64,000 nt of DNA from Chloroherpetonaceae bacterium (GTDB taxonomy: Bacteria; Bacteroidota; Chlorobiia; Chlorobiales; Thermochlorobacteraceae), in contig JANRJQ010000009.1 of NCBI GenBank assembly GCA_033763895.1, positions 1 to 64,000 of the forward strand, read 5' to 3'. The position numbers and the translations under genes were made by a program. Below the pieces are notes generated by a model. That model did no database searches and was not told the origin of the DNA. It worked only from the letters and a program-made list of their open reading frames with translations. Below, piece by piece: positions 54,072 through 63,549 of the stretch. Position 1 is the first letter of the stretch. Every line of letters starts with the position of its first letter.

Positions 54072-55268
54072 ATGAAACTTATTATCTTAATCCTATTGAT
54101 TTTTTTTACCGCTGTCAATGGTTTTTCTCAAAAATCTTCAGAAAATGATTTTAGATTAATTGACAAAAGAGCATTGCAAATCCCTGATTCGCTAACGAAG
54201 ACAACGTCACAAATTGCAACTTTTTTTAACAATGAATTTTCTTCTGAAAAAGAGAGAGTCCGAGCCATCTTTATTTGGGTTGCAAGCAACATTCAATATG
54301 ATGTTGAGAATATGTTTGCAATTAACTTTAATGAGAAAAATGAGGATAGAGCTGCAAAAGCCCTCACGACTAGAAGAGGAATATGTAGCAATTATGCGGC
54401 ATTGTTTACTGAAATTTGTCTTAAATCAGGGATCAAAGCAGTCATTGTAGAAGGTTACACCAAGCAAAATGGTTTCGTTGACTATATTCCACACGCGTGG
54501 AGTGCCGCACTCATCGAAGGGAATTGGTTTTTATTTGATCCAACGTGGGGTTCTGGTTATATGTCAGGCGGGAAATTTATGAAAAAAATTAACAACAAAT
54601 ACTTTAAGGTACAACCTTCGATATTAATTCAATCCCATATCCCATTTGATTACTTGTTGCAATTCCTCAATTATCCTATAACAAATCATGAGTTTTATCT
54701 TGGTAAAACAAAGGAAAATAAGTCAAAACCATTTTTCAATTTTATTGATTCACTTAAATTCTTTGAGCAACAAACACTAATCGATCAACTTTTATCAACC
54801 GCTTATCGAGTTGAAAAAAACGGTTTGAAGAATTCAATTATTTTTGATAGACTTCGGCAGCTTAAAATGGAAATCGAAGTATATCGGCAGAATAAAGTAG
54901 TGAATTTGTTCAACACCGCTTCATTTGAGTATAATGAAGGAATAAGGGTTTATAATGATTTCATTAATTTCAGAAACAAACAGTTTAATCCTAAGAGATC
55001 AGATGAAGAAATTCAAAGCATGCTTGACTCTGTGGAAACGAAACTAAATAGCGCCAAGTTAAAATTGAATCAAATCTCAAGTTCTGAAGGTACTACAATA
55101 AATTCAAATAACTTAAATTTGGTTAAACAGCTTAGCAAATCAATAGAAGATGCTCAGTTTCAATTAAAAGAACAGCAAGATTGGCTTAGGTTATATTTAA
55201 GTAAAGGTGAATCTGGAAGAGACGGAATGTTTAATAAGCGGACAATTTTTGGTATTCCAATTAATTGA
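54072..55268 (+). CDS. Secreted transglutaminase-like (cysteine-protease-fold) protein
   Basis: 398 aa with signal peptide (IILILLIFFTAVNGFSQ). The transglutaminase-like core has catalytic Cys105 (RRGICSNYA), His141 (IPHAWSAAL) and Asp156 (LFDPTWGSG), the standard triad. Residues about 240-380 are mostly helical (DFINFRNKQFNPKRSDEEI and LKLNQISSSEG). The substrate is unknown; such proteins may be peptidases or crosslinking enzymes in the periplasm. It follows the non-coding repeat region and precedes a barrel gene after about 125 bases. Confidence 0.87.
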   Translation: MKLIILILLIFFTAVNGFSQKSSENDFRLIDKRALQIPDSLTKTTSQIATFFNNEFSSEKERVRAIFIWVASNIQYDVENMFAINFNEKNEDRAAKALTTRRGICSNYAALFTEICLKSGIKAVIVEGYTKQNGFVDYIPHAWSAALIEGNWFLFDPTWGSGYMSGGKFMKKINNKYFKVQPSILIQSHIPFDYLLQFLNYPITNHEFYLGKTKENKSKPFFNFIDSLKFFEQQTLIDQLLSTAYRVEKNGLKNSIIFDRLRQLKMEIEVYRQNKVVNLFNTASFEYNEGIRVYNDFINFRNKQFNPKRSDEEIQSMLDSVETKLNSAKLKLNQISSSEGTTINSNNLNLVKQLSKSIEDAQFQLKEQQDWLRLYLSKGESGRDGMFNKRTIFGIPIN

Positions 55269-55393
55269 TAGTTGTATAATTGTCATACAATAGTGGTGCA
55301 GTTTTTATTAATTTTTATGATGATTAAATTTTAGTATTACTTTTTATTCATCCGTAACTTATTCATTAATTTATTTAATAAACTGATTTTAAC

Positions 55394-56146
55394 ATGAAAC
55401 TCCTTCTCTTCTCATTCCTAATCTTATTTTCTTCTTTAGCCTTCGCTCAAAACCAATCTCAAGATGTGGTTTATTTGAAAAATGGAAGTATTATTCGCGG
55501 TTCAATAATTGAGCTAATTCCGGAAAAGACCATAACAATAGAAACAATTGATGGAAGTAAATTCATCTTTAAGATGGCTGAAGTTGAAAAAATTACAAAA
55601 GAAGACACGCGAGGTGATAATGCATCTCAAAATCAATCCACCAAAAAAACTGGATATTTGGGGCTAACACTTGGGCCTTCTATCCCGGTTGGTGATTTCG
55701 CTGAGCGAAGTAACGGCTTAGCCACAACCGGCCTACAATTAAACCTCATCAATATGGGGTATCTGTTCACAAGGAATTATGGCATTGCTGGAATTTGGTT
55801 TGGCGGTGCTAACCCTTTAGGCGTAAGCGGATTTGACCCGTGGTCTTATGGGGGACTTGTGGTTGGTCCGATGGTATCATTTCCAATAGGAAAAAGAATT
55901 GAGTGGGATTTTCGTGCAATGGTGGGTTCAAGTTTAACCACTTTGCCGAATATCGGAGCTGGTGAAGAAGATGCTTATTCATTTGCCTTTAGCCTTGGCG
56001 CTGTACTTCGTATAAATATTGGTGAAAATTTCGCTCTAATGAGTAATATCGACTATTTTAGTACTTCCCCGAAATTTGAAAGACTGCGAATAGAGCAAAA
56101 AATCACAACGGTTTCTATTTGCTTTGGTTTAGCGTATCGGATTTAA
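55394..56146 (+). CDS. Outer-membrane beta-barrel protein
   Basis: 250 aa. Signal peptide (LLLFSFLILFSSLAFAQNQ), then a short beta domain (VVYLKNGSIIRGSIIELIPE and IETIDGSKFIFKMAEVEKIT, as in many Bacteroidota barrel proteins with an SH3-like plug). The body is Gly- and aromatic-rich (LGLTLGPSIPVGDFAERSN, YGGLVVGPMVSFPIGK, SFAFSLGAVLRINIG) and the C-terminus ends LAYRI. It probably sits in the outer membrane. No partner is obvious. Confidence 0.75.
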   Translation: MKLLLFSFLILFSSLAFAQNQSQDVVYLKNGSIIRGSIIELIPEKTITIETIDGSKFIFKMAEVEKITKEDTRGDNASQNQSTKKTGYLGLTLGPSIPVGDFAERSNGLATTGLQLNLINMGYLFTRNYGIAGIWFGGANPLGVSGFDPWSYGGLVVGPMVSFPIGKRIEWDFRAMVGSSLTTLPNIGAGEEDAYSFAFSLGAVLRINIGENFALMSNIDYFSTSPKFERLRIEQKITTVSICFGLAYRI

Positions 56147-56293
56147 CAAACAATCAATTTTTTTTTTTGATCTTTCAGATAAATCCTCAACGATTATTTT
56201 ATTCTCCTTCTCCAAAATTTAATTATATTTTTTTTATATTATTTTTTATGTTACGAATGAAGTTTTCCTTTAAATAAGCTTTCTATCAAATCC

Positions 56294-57508
56294 GTGGTTA
56301 TATCCGTACTTGGTGCCGGAATTCAAGGCACATTAGTTGCCTTAGCATTAGCTCAAAAAGGACATTCAGTGACTTTAATCGATAAGTCTCCAAGAGCACT
56401 ATTTCGGGCGAGCTTGAGAAACGAAGGAAAAATTCATCTTGGGTTTATTTATGCAAAAGATAAAAGTTATCGAACTTCATCATTAATGCTCAAAAGCGCG
56501 ATACGATTTGCGCCAATTGTTGACGAAATTTTAGAACGACAACTTCCTTGGGAAAATATGCGTTCGTTACCTTTCGTTTATGTTATTTCAAAAGAATCGA
56601 TGCTCGCCCCCGACGAATTAATAAAGGTATATTCAAATTTAGACAAAGATTATCAAGAGCAAAAAGGCGATGCGTCAGTGCATTATCTTGGATTAAAACC
56701 CGAAAACTTATTTCGTTTAAGCACATCAAAAAATCACTTTAATTGGATTTCACCTCAATTTGCTCAACAATTTGTTGAAACTAATGAATATTCGCTTGAT
56801 CTTGTTCAGTTTCAATCCCATTTATCAAATTCACTCGAGATATCCTCCATTCATCAACGATTTAATCATACAATAAATGAAGTCGTCAGAACCTCAAGTG
56901 GGTTTCGGTCGGTCTGTAACAATGAAACCGGAAGTAAAACCGAAATTCGCTCAGAAATTGTCATCAATTGCTTATGGGAAGGTCGATTATTGATTGATCA
57001 ACAATTGGGAATCACTCCGTTGCATCAATGGGTTTATCGATTAAAATACCGATATATGGCAAAAAGGTTGTCACTTCCTCCAGATTTATCTTCTTATACA
57101 TTTGTATTAGGTGCTTATGGTGATATTGTCTCATACCCAAATTCCGATTATTACCTCTCGTGGTATCCGATAGGAATGAAGGGCTGGTCAAGCGAAATTT
57201 CAACCCCGCAGGAATGGGAAACTCCTTGCTACGGTGAAATAAATCCGGAAGTTCAAAAAAATTACTTTCATGAATCAATTAAAGAATTTCAAAAAATTGT
57301 TCCAATATTACATAAAGCAGAAATGTCCTATGTGGATGCGGGAATTATTATGACTTGGGGCGATACCGATATTACTGACCCGAATAGCAAATTACATGAA
57401 CGGTGGGAGGTGGGAATCAATCATTATGATGGATATTTTACTGTTGATTGTGGGAAATTTACTTGCGCTCCCTATTTTGCAAAAGAATTGGTTACAAAAT
57501 ACTTATGA
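56294..57508 (+). CDS. FAD-dependent oxidoreductase (DAO family)
   Basis: 404 aa starting at GTG 56294. The N-terminal dinucleotide motif SVLGAGIQGTLVALALAQKG is present, followed by VTLIDKSPRALFRASLRNEG with the conserved NEGKIHLGF flavin contact of the DAO family. The rest matches amine/hydroxyacid oxidase layout without clear substrate marks. Its stop codon overlaps the start of a GT2 glycosyltransferase (ATGA at 57505-57508), which suggests a joint role, for example in synthesis of an unusual surface sugar. Confidence 0.87.
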   Translation: MVISVLGAGIQGTLVALALAQKGHSVTLIDKSPRALFRASLRNEGKIHLGFIYAKDKSYRTSSLMLKSAIRFAPIVDEILERQLPWENMRSLPFVYVISKESMLAPDELIKVYSNLDKDYQEQKGDASVHYLGLKPENLFRLSTSKNHFNWISPQFAQQFVETNEYSLDLVQFQSHLSNSLEISSIHQRFNHTINEVVRTSSGFRSVCNNETGSKTEIRSEIVINCLWEGRLLIDQQLGITPLHQWVYRLKYRYMAKRLSLPPDLSSYTFVLGAYGDIVSYPNSDYYLSWYPIGMKGWSSEISTPQEWETPCYGEINPEVQKNYFHESIKEFQKIVPILHKAEMSYVDAGIIMTWGDTDITDPNSKLHERWEVGINHYDGYFTVDCGKFTCAPYFAKELVTKYL

Positions 57509-58524
57509 GATCGCCAGTTTTTAGTGTTGGAGTCCCTCTATATAAATCAAATCGGTTTCTTCATATTATCCTTGATAATATCGAGTCAATCCTCTCCTCC
57601 ACTTCAGAACCCATTGAATTTATTTTTTCCGATAGACATTGCCTTGATGATTGTGTAGAAAAGTTAAAATCTATTTTAATCCCCCACGCCAATGATGAAC
57701 GAACCTTTAAATTTATTTCCGCATCCGACGAAGTGAATTGGGTAGAAAACTGTAATCTTTTGATGCGACAGGCAAAAGGCACTTATTTTATGTGGATGAT
57801 GCACGACGATACCTTCTCAGGGAATTATTTAAATCAATTAAAACTCACCTTAGACCAATATCCTGATGCACTGCTTGCCTATAGCTCTCGGCTTAATATA
57901 ACAGACGAAGGCCTGCCTTACGATAAATTCATTCTTATGAAACCAGTTGAGTTTACTGAAAAATGGAGTGCACGAAATCGGTTGCAGATGCTTTACGAAT
58001 CAAATTTTGGCCCGTCTTTTCGTGGACTTTATCGGATAAAGACTGTTCTTAAAAATCACGGAACAATTCGGCAAAATTATGAGAATGTCCTACCTGAAAT
58101 CACTTGGCTTTTTGGACTTTCTGCTTTAGGGAGAATTGTTTATTCCGATAAAACTTATTGTGTAAAACGGCATTACGAAGGAAGCGTTCAAGCCAATTGG
58201 GAAAAAACCACACGACATGCACTAAGCTGGTATTTTGGAATGATTTTCCAAATTATTTACCATCCTTCAAATTTCATTGAAAATCTTTATCTCTTTTGGG
58301 GAATTTCGATTTGGATCATCAAAAGAAGGGTTGAAAAATATTCGTATATCCCGTTTTTTTCTAAAATAAATTATTCGGTAAAAAGCATTTTTAGAAAATC
58401 TTGCGGTTTAGAAAAATCTGAAATTCTCATTTTTCCGGAAGTTCATCTAAGAGATTTCGAAAAAAGGCAGGAGAGAATTCGCTTCTTTCAATCTAAAAAC
58501 AATCCTTTAATTATTTTTGAATAG
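57505..58524 (+). CDS. GT2 family glycosyltransferase
   Basis: 339 aa from ATG 57505 (longer frame start at 57448 lies in the upstream gene). GT2 marks: FSVGVPLYKSNRFLHIILDN at the start, the donor DxD-like HDDTFSGNY near 100, and a later LPEITWLFGLSALG. One hydrophobic helix (FIENLYLFWGISIWIIKRR) may act at the membrane. The ATGA overlap with the oxidoreductase gene implies coupled translation. A surface-polysaccharide role is likely but unproven. Confidence 0.86.
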   Translation: MRSPVFSVGVPLYKSNRFLHIILDNIESILSSTSEPIEFIFSDRHCLDDCVEKLKSILIPHANDERTFKFISASDEVNWVENCNLLMRQAKGTYFMWMMHDDTFSGNYLNQLKLTLDQYPDALLAYSSRLNITDEGLPYDKFILMKPVEFTEKWSARNRLQMLYESNFGPSFRGLYRIKTVLKNHGTIRQNYENVLPEITWLFGLSALGRIVYSDKTYCVKRHYEGSVQANWEKTTRHALSWYFGMIFQIIYHPSNFIENLYLFWGISIWIIKRRVEKYSYIPFFSKINYSVKSIFRKSCGLEKSEILIFPEVHLRDFEKRQERIRFFQSKNNPLIIFE

Positions 58525-58759
58525 TCTTCAATATTCCTAAGCTATTTTCAAATGATTTCAAAAAACCGATACTCTATCCTTTAGGTCTTTAGGCCGAGAT
58601 TCTACAAGATCGGCAAAATTTAAAACCCTCAAACATTTAATTTTTCCTTAACGGACGATTCTCTATCTTTACGGCAGTTGTTAGTTGCCCAAAACAGACG
58701 GGAATCATTCCCTCCTGTGACGGCAGATTCGAATTCGAAATTCTGTTAAATCTAGAAAA
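58525..58759. other. Intergenic region, no gene seen
   Basis: About 235 bases. It has modest GC and a weak inverted string near AGGCCGAGATTC, but no terminator or gene that I can support. It should include the promoter of the large secreted protein gene that follows. Confidence 0.4.
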
Positions 58760-60862
58760 TTGACTCACCGAAAGCCACTTTTCAAATTCCGCTTCCTTTC
58801 GCTGTTCTGCATTGGAGCCTTTTGCATGTTCATTGCCTTGGCTTCACTGAACGCGCAATCATTTACACAATTTGACGACCGCCAAACGACCGACATCGGT
58901 AATATTCGCCTTGGAATGACAAATTACGGCGTCATTGGCAATGCCAATCGTTATTTTCAAAATGGCGTTCCCTCGTGCGAATACCCAAAAGGCTCCGGCA
59001 TCGAGCATCTCTTTAATGGCGGTTTGTGGATTGGAGCCATTCAACAAGGTCAAATCAAAGTCACGACTGCCGCGAATGTTGAAACCGGCAATAGCAACGG
59101 CGACCCTAGCGCGCGCGATTATGAATTCTCCGCCACTTCCGGCGTCTCGACCCGCTCTTCACTTTTGAATAGTGCGGTTTTTGACCCACGCGCGATTAGC
59201 CATCAAGATTTTCTCGCGGAAATGACCGATTCGCTCATTTTTCGCCCTATTTCGAACGCACAAATAGCAAATCACAATCCGCTCAAAGTTCAAGTACGCT
59301 TTGCCGGTTACTCTTGGAACTTCGTCTTTGCTGATATGTTTGTAATACTTAATTACACCATCATCAATCGCAGTTCCGATTCACTCACCCAATTGCATGC
59401 GGGGATGTTCACCAATGCCGTGGTACGAAATAACCGAGTCACGCCACCCGGTAGCGGCGGAACAAATTACTACAATAAAGGCGCAGGTGGTTTTATCGAT
59501 TCGCTTTACGCCCTCTACAAATATGATAAAGCCGGCGAACCCGACCGCACCCAAAGTTATTTTTCAGTTCGTTATCTCGGCGGCATCTTTCAAAATGATT
59601 TGTACAACCCTGCCATTCGCAGCGGATTTAATGTCAATTACCAATCGTGGCAATTTACAGGAACACAGTTACCACGCCCTATCAACGATTTCGAGCGGTT
59701 TGATCGAATGCGCACCACCATTGGCCCCTCTTCCTCCCTTCGAGCACTCATCAGCGGTGTCGCCGATAACCGCGTTGAACTGATTGCCGCAGGGCCTTTT
59801 CCAAGTCTTGCCCCCGGCGATTCCGTTACGGTTTCATTTGCCATCGTTTGTGCACGTGCAACCGGCGGTGTCAATGAATACATCAATGACTCAACCTCCG
59901 CTAAAACCACATTAATCCAAAATCTAGCTCTTGCCCAACAAACCTTCAACGGCGAAGACCGCAACAGCAACGGCGTACTTGACTTAGGCGAAGACCTCAA
60001 TAACAACGGCCGACTTGATCGCTTTATTCTGCCTTCCCCGCCGCCGATTCCACGTTTTCGTGTGGTGCCTGAAGATAAAAAAGTAACCCTATATTGGGAT
60101 AACAGTGCCGAAACCGCGATTGACCCACTTTCTAACCTTCGCGACTTTGAAGGGTATAGAATTTACCGAACCAATGCAGGCGATGATTTCCGTGATGGGC
60201 TCTCGCTTTCGCTTCGCTTTACCAGCCAATTTGACATCTCCGGTAATCGAATTGGATTTGATAATGGGTTTAATTCGATTCGCCTCCCTTCACCCATTCA
60301 ATTCAATGGTGACACAACCAAATATGTTTATCGGTACATATTTGATAATCTGCTCAATGGCTGGCAGTATGGTTTCAGTGTAACATCTTTCGACTCCGGT
60401 AACGGGTCAATCGGACTTGCTCCGTTAGAATCTGCGCCGCTTGCCAATTTGGTAGCGGCCTTCCCCGGAAAAATCGCTGTTGCTGACGGAAATACCGAAA
60501 CAAAAATCGGGGTTTATCCAAACCCATATTACAGCAAAGCCCTCTGGGACGGAAGTGGAACGAGAGATCGAAAAATTTACTTCACCAATTTACCCGAAGA
60601 ATGTGAAATCACAGTTTTCACTGTGGCTGGTGATATCATCGACCGTTTTACATTCAATAGCCGCACATACGCCGGTGGACAAACATCGTGGAATCGAAAG
60701 TTTGGGAATCAAGCGAATACCAAAGCGTATTCTGGCGGTGAAGTTGCGTGGGATTTTATCAGCCGCAGTGATCAGGCGATTTCTTCGGGATTGTATGTTG
60801 TTTCAGTCAGAAACCTGAGAAGCGGCGAGATTAAAACGGCACGCTTTGCGGTGGTGAAGTAA
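58760..60862 (+). CDS. Large secreted protein with Ca-binding-type DxNxNG repeats and T9SS-like end
   Basis: 700 aa, starting at TTG 58760; a signal peptide follows (FLSLFCIGAFCMFIALASLN). The body has several beta-rich segments without a family I recognise. At about residue 395-420 there are two tandem DxNxNGxLD-type motifs (EDRNSNGVLDLGEDLNNNGR), the EF-hand/dockerin-like calcium pattern. A fibronectin-like part follows (KKVTLYWDNSAETAIDPLS). The last 90 residues (YPNPYYSKALWDG, SGLYVVSVRN, ARFAVVK) form a T9SS-like tail. Likely cell-surface or secreted. The TTG start is not well supported but is the only one that gives the signal. Confidence 0.8.
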   Translation: MTHRKPLFKFRFLSLFCIGAFCMFIALASLNAQSFTQFDDRQTTDIGNIRLGMTNYGVIGNANRYFQNGVPSCEYPKGSGIEHLFNGGLWIGAIQQGQIKVTTAANVETGNSNGDPSARDYEFSATSGVSTRSSLLNSAVFDPRAISHQDFLAEMTDSLIFRPISNAQIANHNPLKVQVRFAGYSWNFVFADMFVILNYTIINRSSDSLTQLHAGMFTNAVVRNNRVTPPGSGGTNYYNKGAGGFIDSLYALYKYDKAGEPDRTQSYFSVRYLGGIFQNDLYNPAIRSGFNVNYQSWQFTGTQLPRPINDFERFDRMRTTIGPSSSLRALISGVADNRVELIAAGPFPSLAPGDSVTVSFAIVCARATGGVNEYINDSTSAKTTLIQNLALAQQTFNGEDRNSNGVLDLGEDLNNNGRLDRFILPSPPPIPRFRVVPEDKKVTLYWDNSAETAIDPLSNLRDFEGYRIYRTNAGDDFRDGLSLSLRFTSQFDISGNRIGFDNGFNSIRLPSPIQFNGDTTKYVYRYIFDNLLNGWQYGFSVTSFDSGNGSIGLAPLESAPLANLVAAFPGKIAVADGNTETKIGVYPNPYYSKALWDGSGTRDRKIYFTNLPEECEITVFTVAGDIIDRFTFNSRTYAGGQTSWNRKFGNQANTKAYSGGEVAWDFISRSDQAISSGLYVVSVRNLRSGEIKTARFAVVK

Positions 60863-60882
60863 CTACCGTTACTTACTTTTTT

Positions 60883-61092
60883 GAGGTGGTTGAGCTTGTC
60901 GAAACCACCGTGTCGGTACCCTTTCAGTCATTCCCGCAAGTCACGAAGTGACGCGTCGGGAATCTGTGGTGAGCACAAAAAATGAGGTCATTGAGCCTGT
61001 CGAAATGACCGAGGAGTATGCCAGTGGTTTCGACAAGCTCAACCACCGCCTAATTTCAGCGTGCAGGATTCCGGACAAGCCGGAATGACATA
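60883..61092. repeat. Block of palindromic repeats between secreted-protein genes
   Basis: The 98 bases 60883-60980 match 63667-63764 at 94 positions. Within it are a GGTGGTT...AACCACC-type hairpin and the unit with TCACGAAGTGACGCGTCGGGAAT. Then 60986-61092 has a GGTCATT...AATGACC unit and a GTGCAGGATTCCGGACAAGC unit. The block fills nearly the whole gap between two genes for secreted proteins. Confidence 0.88.
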
Positions 61093-61155
61093 CAAAAAGA
61101 AATTTTTCAAGAATTCAAACCAGAACATTTTTTTCTTAACCTAAATACAGTCATC

Positions 61156-63504
61156 ATGAAAAGAATCTTTACACTGCTTTTTGTGCTTACGGTTGCTTTG
61201 AGCTTTACAGGCAGCCTTTCTGCACAATTAAACCGTGGCGAAGTTCGCATCAGCGCAACCAAGCAAACCAACCGCGACTCACTCGCACGGCGTTTTACAC
61301 GCAGCCCGTTTACACCGGGTACAGCTACAAGCAACAACGGCGATACCGTCACCGTAGTTGGCCAAGTCATTTGGTCGCCATCGACTTCATTTGCCAATAC
61401 CAACGGTCGTATTTTGCTGCACTTGCAAGACACCGCTCGTGGTGCAAACGGCGAATTTTTACCCTACAGTGCACTTACTTTAAGCGACGCCGTCGGTGCA
61501 GGGGCAACACTCGATTCGACCTTAGCCAATTTAGATACCGGCTTTGTGGTTAAAGTAACCTTGCAAACCCGCCACGCGTTTGGTGCCGGTTTCCAAGGCA
61601 GCTATGTTGCTTCAACTGAATTTGATAAAATCAATGCACTTTCATATGAAATCATTGATCAACGCCCGATGCCCGCACCGGTGGTCGTTCCAGCAGAGTC
61701 GCTCTTTCACCCGCAAACCATCACCGATGTTCGCTTTAATCCGAACGGCACTGCTCAACCGGCCGGTGCTGTAAATTACATGAATGGCGATCAATATGAT
61801 GGCATGCTCGTTACCATTCCCGGCCCATTTGTTTTAGAAGCGACATCTCGCGTTTTGGCATCAAATGGCCGATATCCCACCTTCTACTTCCGCAAGGGCA
61901 ATATTCGTATTCCCTTTGGCGATAACAGCAAGTTTTTAAGAGGGGTGAATACTTCATTTACGAACAATCCCGGCGGTGTCTTAACCATCAATGATTCTAT
62001 TCCTGCAAATGGCTCGATAGTTGAAAGCATTACCGGCGTGGTTGGAAAAGTTCGTTTAGACGGTATTCCCGATGACGGATACCTTGGTAGAACTTCACTT
62101 GGTGTGGCCTACCGAATTCACCTCCGCACAAGAGATGATATTAAGCTTTCAACCGAAGCACTTCCGCCTGTCGTAAACCGCATTGAGCGTCCGCTCGCAG
62201 CGCCTATTGGGCAGCCCACTGCATTTAGCATCATTACGCGCGATCAAAATCAAGGCGGCGCTGTGAATTCGGTGAAGTTGTTTTTCAATACAACCTTAGA
62301 TCCAAATTCAAATTTCTTTGGACCATACGACAGCACCAGTGCCACACAATCCAACGATAGCACTTGGGCAGTCAATCTTCCGGCGCTTTTATCAAATCAA
62401 TATGCCAATTACTTTGTCAAGGTGACGAATACCGCAGGGAAAGTGGCCGTATTCCCCGATACCACCTTGCCTTTCCGCCCGATTATTCGTGGTGCAGCAA
62501 GCGGTAACATTTCAGACATTCAATACACACCTTACACCGATAAACGCTCACCACTTTTAGGTTCAACCGTTACCATTACCGGAACAGTGACTTCCGACTC
62601 AGCCGACGCTGTTTATGGAAACTATCGTTCTTATTTCATTCAAGATTCAAATTCAGATCTCGGATGGGGTGGAATTCAAGTGATTGTGAATAACACCATT
62701 TCAGGTGTAACCCGCGGAACAGTGCTCAATGTTACCGGAACTGTAGTTGAAGCAGACTTAACCGGCGGTGCAGAAGATTTGAATTTGCGGAACGCGGATG
62801 CGACCACATCGATTGATGCACGCGGTGGAAGTGTTACCGTGAACGCACAAGCAACTCCTCTTTCTGTTGTTCCTGTGGTTGCCTTACCAAATCTGAGTGC
62901 TAATACTTCCGAAGCACTTGAAAGCATGCTTGTGCGTTTCAATAATGTTTATGTCATTGCTAATAACAACGGTTTTGGAGAGTTTACACTTTCGCAAGAT
63001 AGCCTTGGAACGCTTCAAGGGTATCGTGTGGATGATCTTTCTGGCCACGAGTATAAAGGTACCGGAACTGGTCGCAATCCATCAGCCGTTACAGTCCTTA
63101 ATGGTGATTTCTTTACCTCGGTCACGGGTGTGAATTACTTTGCACGCAGCACTTTCCGCTTGCTTCCAAGAAAATCGGGTGATTTCACAGGCTATCGCTC
63201 CGGTGGTACATCCAATGTTCGAGAGCCCGGTGTGATTCCAACCCGTTTCGACTTGGCTCAGAATTTTCCGAATCCATTTAACCCAACCACAAGCATTCGT
63301 TATCAATTGGCCTCTCCAAGCGATGTTCGTTTGGAAGTCTTTGATCTCTTGGGTCGCCGTGTGGCCACTTTAGCCAATACGCGTCAAGTTGCCGGTTCTT
63401 ATACCGTTAATTTTAACGCTGCGCAACTTTCTTCAGGCGTGTATTTCTATCGCTTGCAAGCCGGAACCAACATCTTTACAAAGAAGATGCTTTTGGTGAA
63501 GTAA
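61156..63504 (+). CDS. Large T9SS-secreted protein with OB-fold-like domains
   Basis: 782 aa. Signal peptide (IFTLLFVLTVALSFTGSLSA). At least two OB-fold/nucleic-acid-binding-like beta regions can be seen: GDTVTVVGQVIWSPSTSFAN near residue 60 and LLGSTVTITGTVTSDSADAV near 470 (YFIQDSNSDLGWGGIQVIVN follows). The C-terminal 90 residues are a classic T9SS sorting domain (AQNFPNPFNPTTSIRYQLA, VFDLLGRRVATLAN, SGVYFYRLQAG, KKMLLVK). Likely exported to or through the outer membrane. I cannot assign a function. Confidence 0.9.
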   Translation: MKRIFTLLFVLTVALSFTGSLSAQLNRGEVRISATKQTNRDSLARRFTRSPFTPGTATSNNGDTVTVVGQVIWSPSTSFANTNGRILLHLQDTARGANGEFLPYSALTLSDAVGAGATLDSTLANLDTGFVVKVTLQTRHAFGAGFQGSYVASTEFDKINALSYEIIDQRPMPAPVVVPAESLFHPQTITDVRFNPNGTAQPAGAVNYMNGDQYDGMLVTIPGPFVLEATSRVLASNGRYPTFYFRKGNIRIPFGDNSKFLRGVNTSFTNNPGGVLTINDSIPANGSIVESITGVVGKVRLDGIPDDGYLGRTSLGVAYRIHLRTRDDIKLSTEALPPVVNRIERPLAAPIGQPTAFSIITRDQNQGGAVNSVKLFFNTTLDPNSNFFGPYDSTSATQSNDSTWAVNLPALLSNQYANYFVKVTNTAGKVAVFPDTTLPFRPIIRGAASGNISDIQYTPYTDKRSPLLGSTVTITGTVTSDSADAVYGNYRSYFIQDSNSDLGWGGIQVIVNNTISGVTRGTVLNVTGTVVEADLTGGAEDLNLRNADATTSIDARGGSVTVNAQATPLSVVPVVALPNLSANTSEALESMLVRFNNVYVIANNNGFGEFTLSQDSLGTLQGYRVDDLSGHEYKGTGTGRNPSAVTVLNGDFFTSVTGVNYFARSTFRLLPRKSGDFTGYRSGGTSNVREPGVIPTRFDLAQNFPNPFNPTTSIRYQLASPSDVRLEVFDLLGRRVATLANTRQVAGSYTVNFNAAQLSSGVYFYRLQAGTNIFTKKMLLVK

Positions 63505-63513
63505 TTGTTTTGA

Positions 63514-63549
63514 AGAGGCGAAAGCGTTTCGGCGCTTTCGCCTTTTTTG
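63514..63549 (+). terminator. Rho-independent terminator after the last secreted protein
   Basis: AGGCGAAAGCG (63516-63526) pairs with CGCTTTCGCCT (63533-63543), loop TTTCGG, then a run of T (63543-63548). Strong, well placed. Confidence 0.92.

Noticed and set aside
53723-54118. 131-codon reverse-strand frame over the 22-bp repeat
   Set aside because: It is the translation of the tandem repeat plus overlap with the transglutaminase gene; Cys/Leu-rich and not protein-like.
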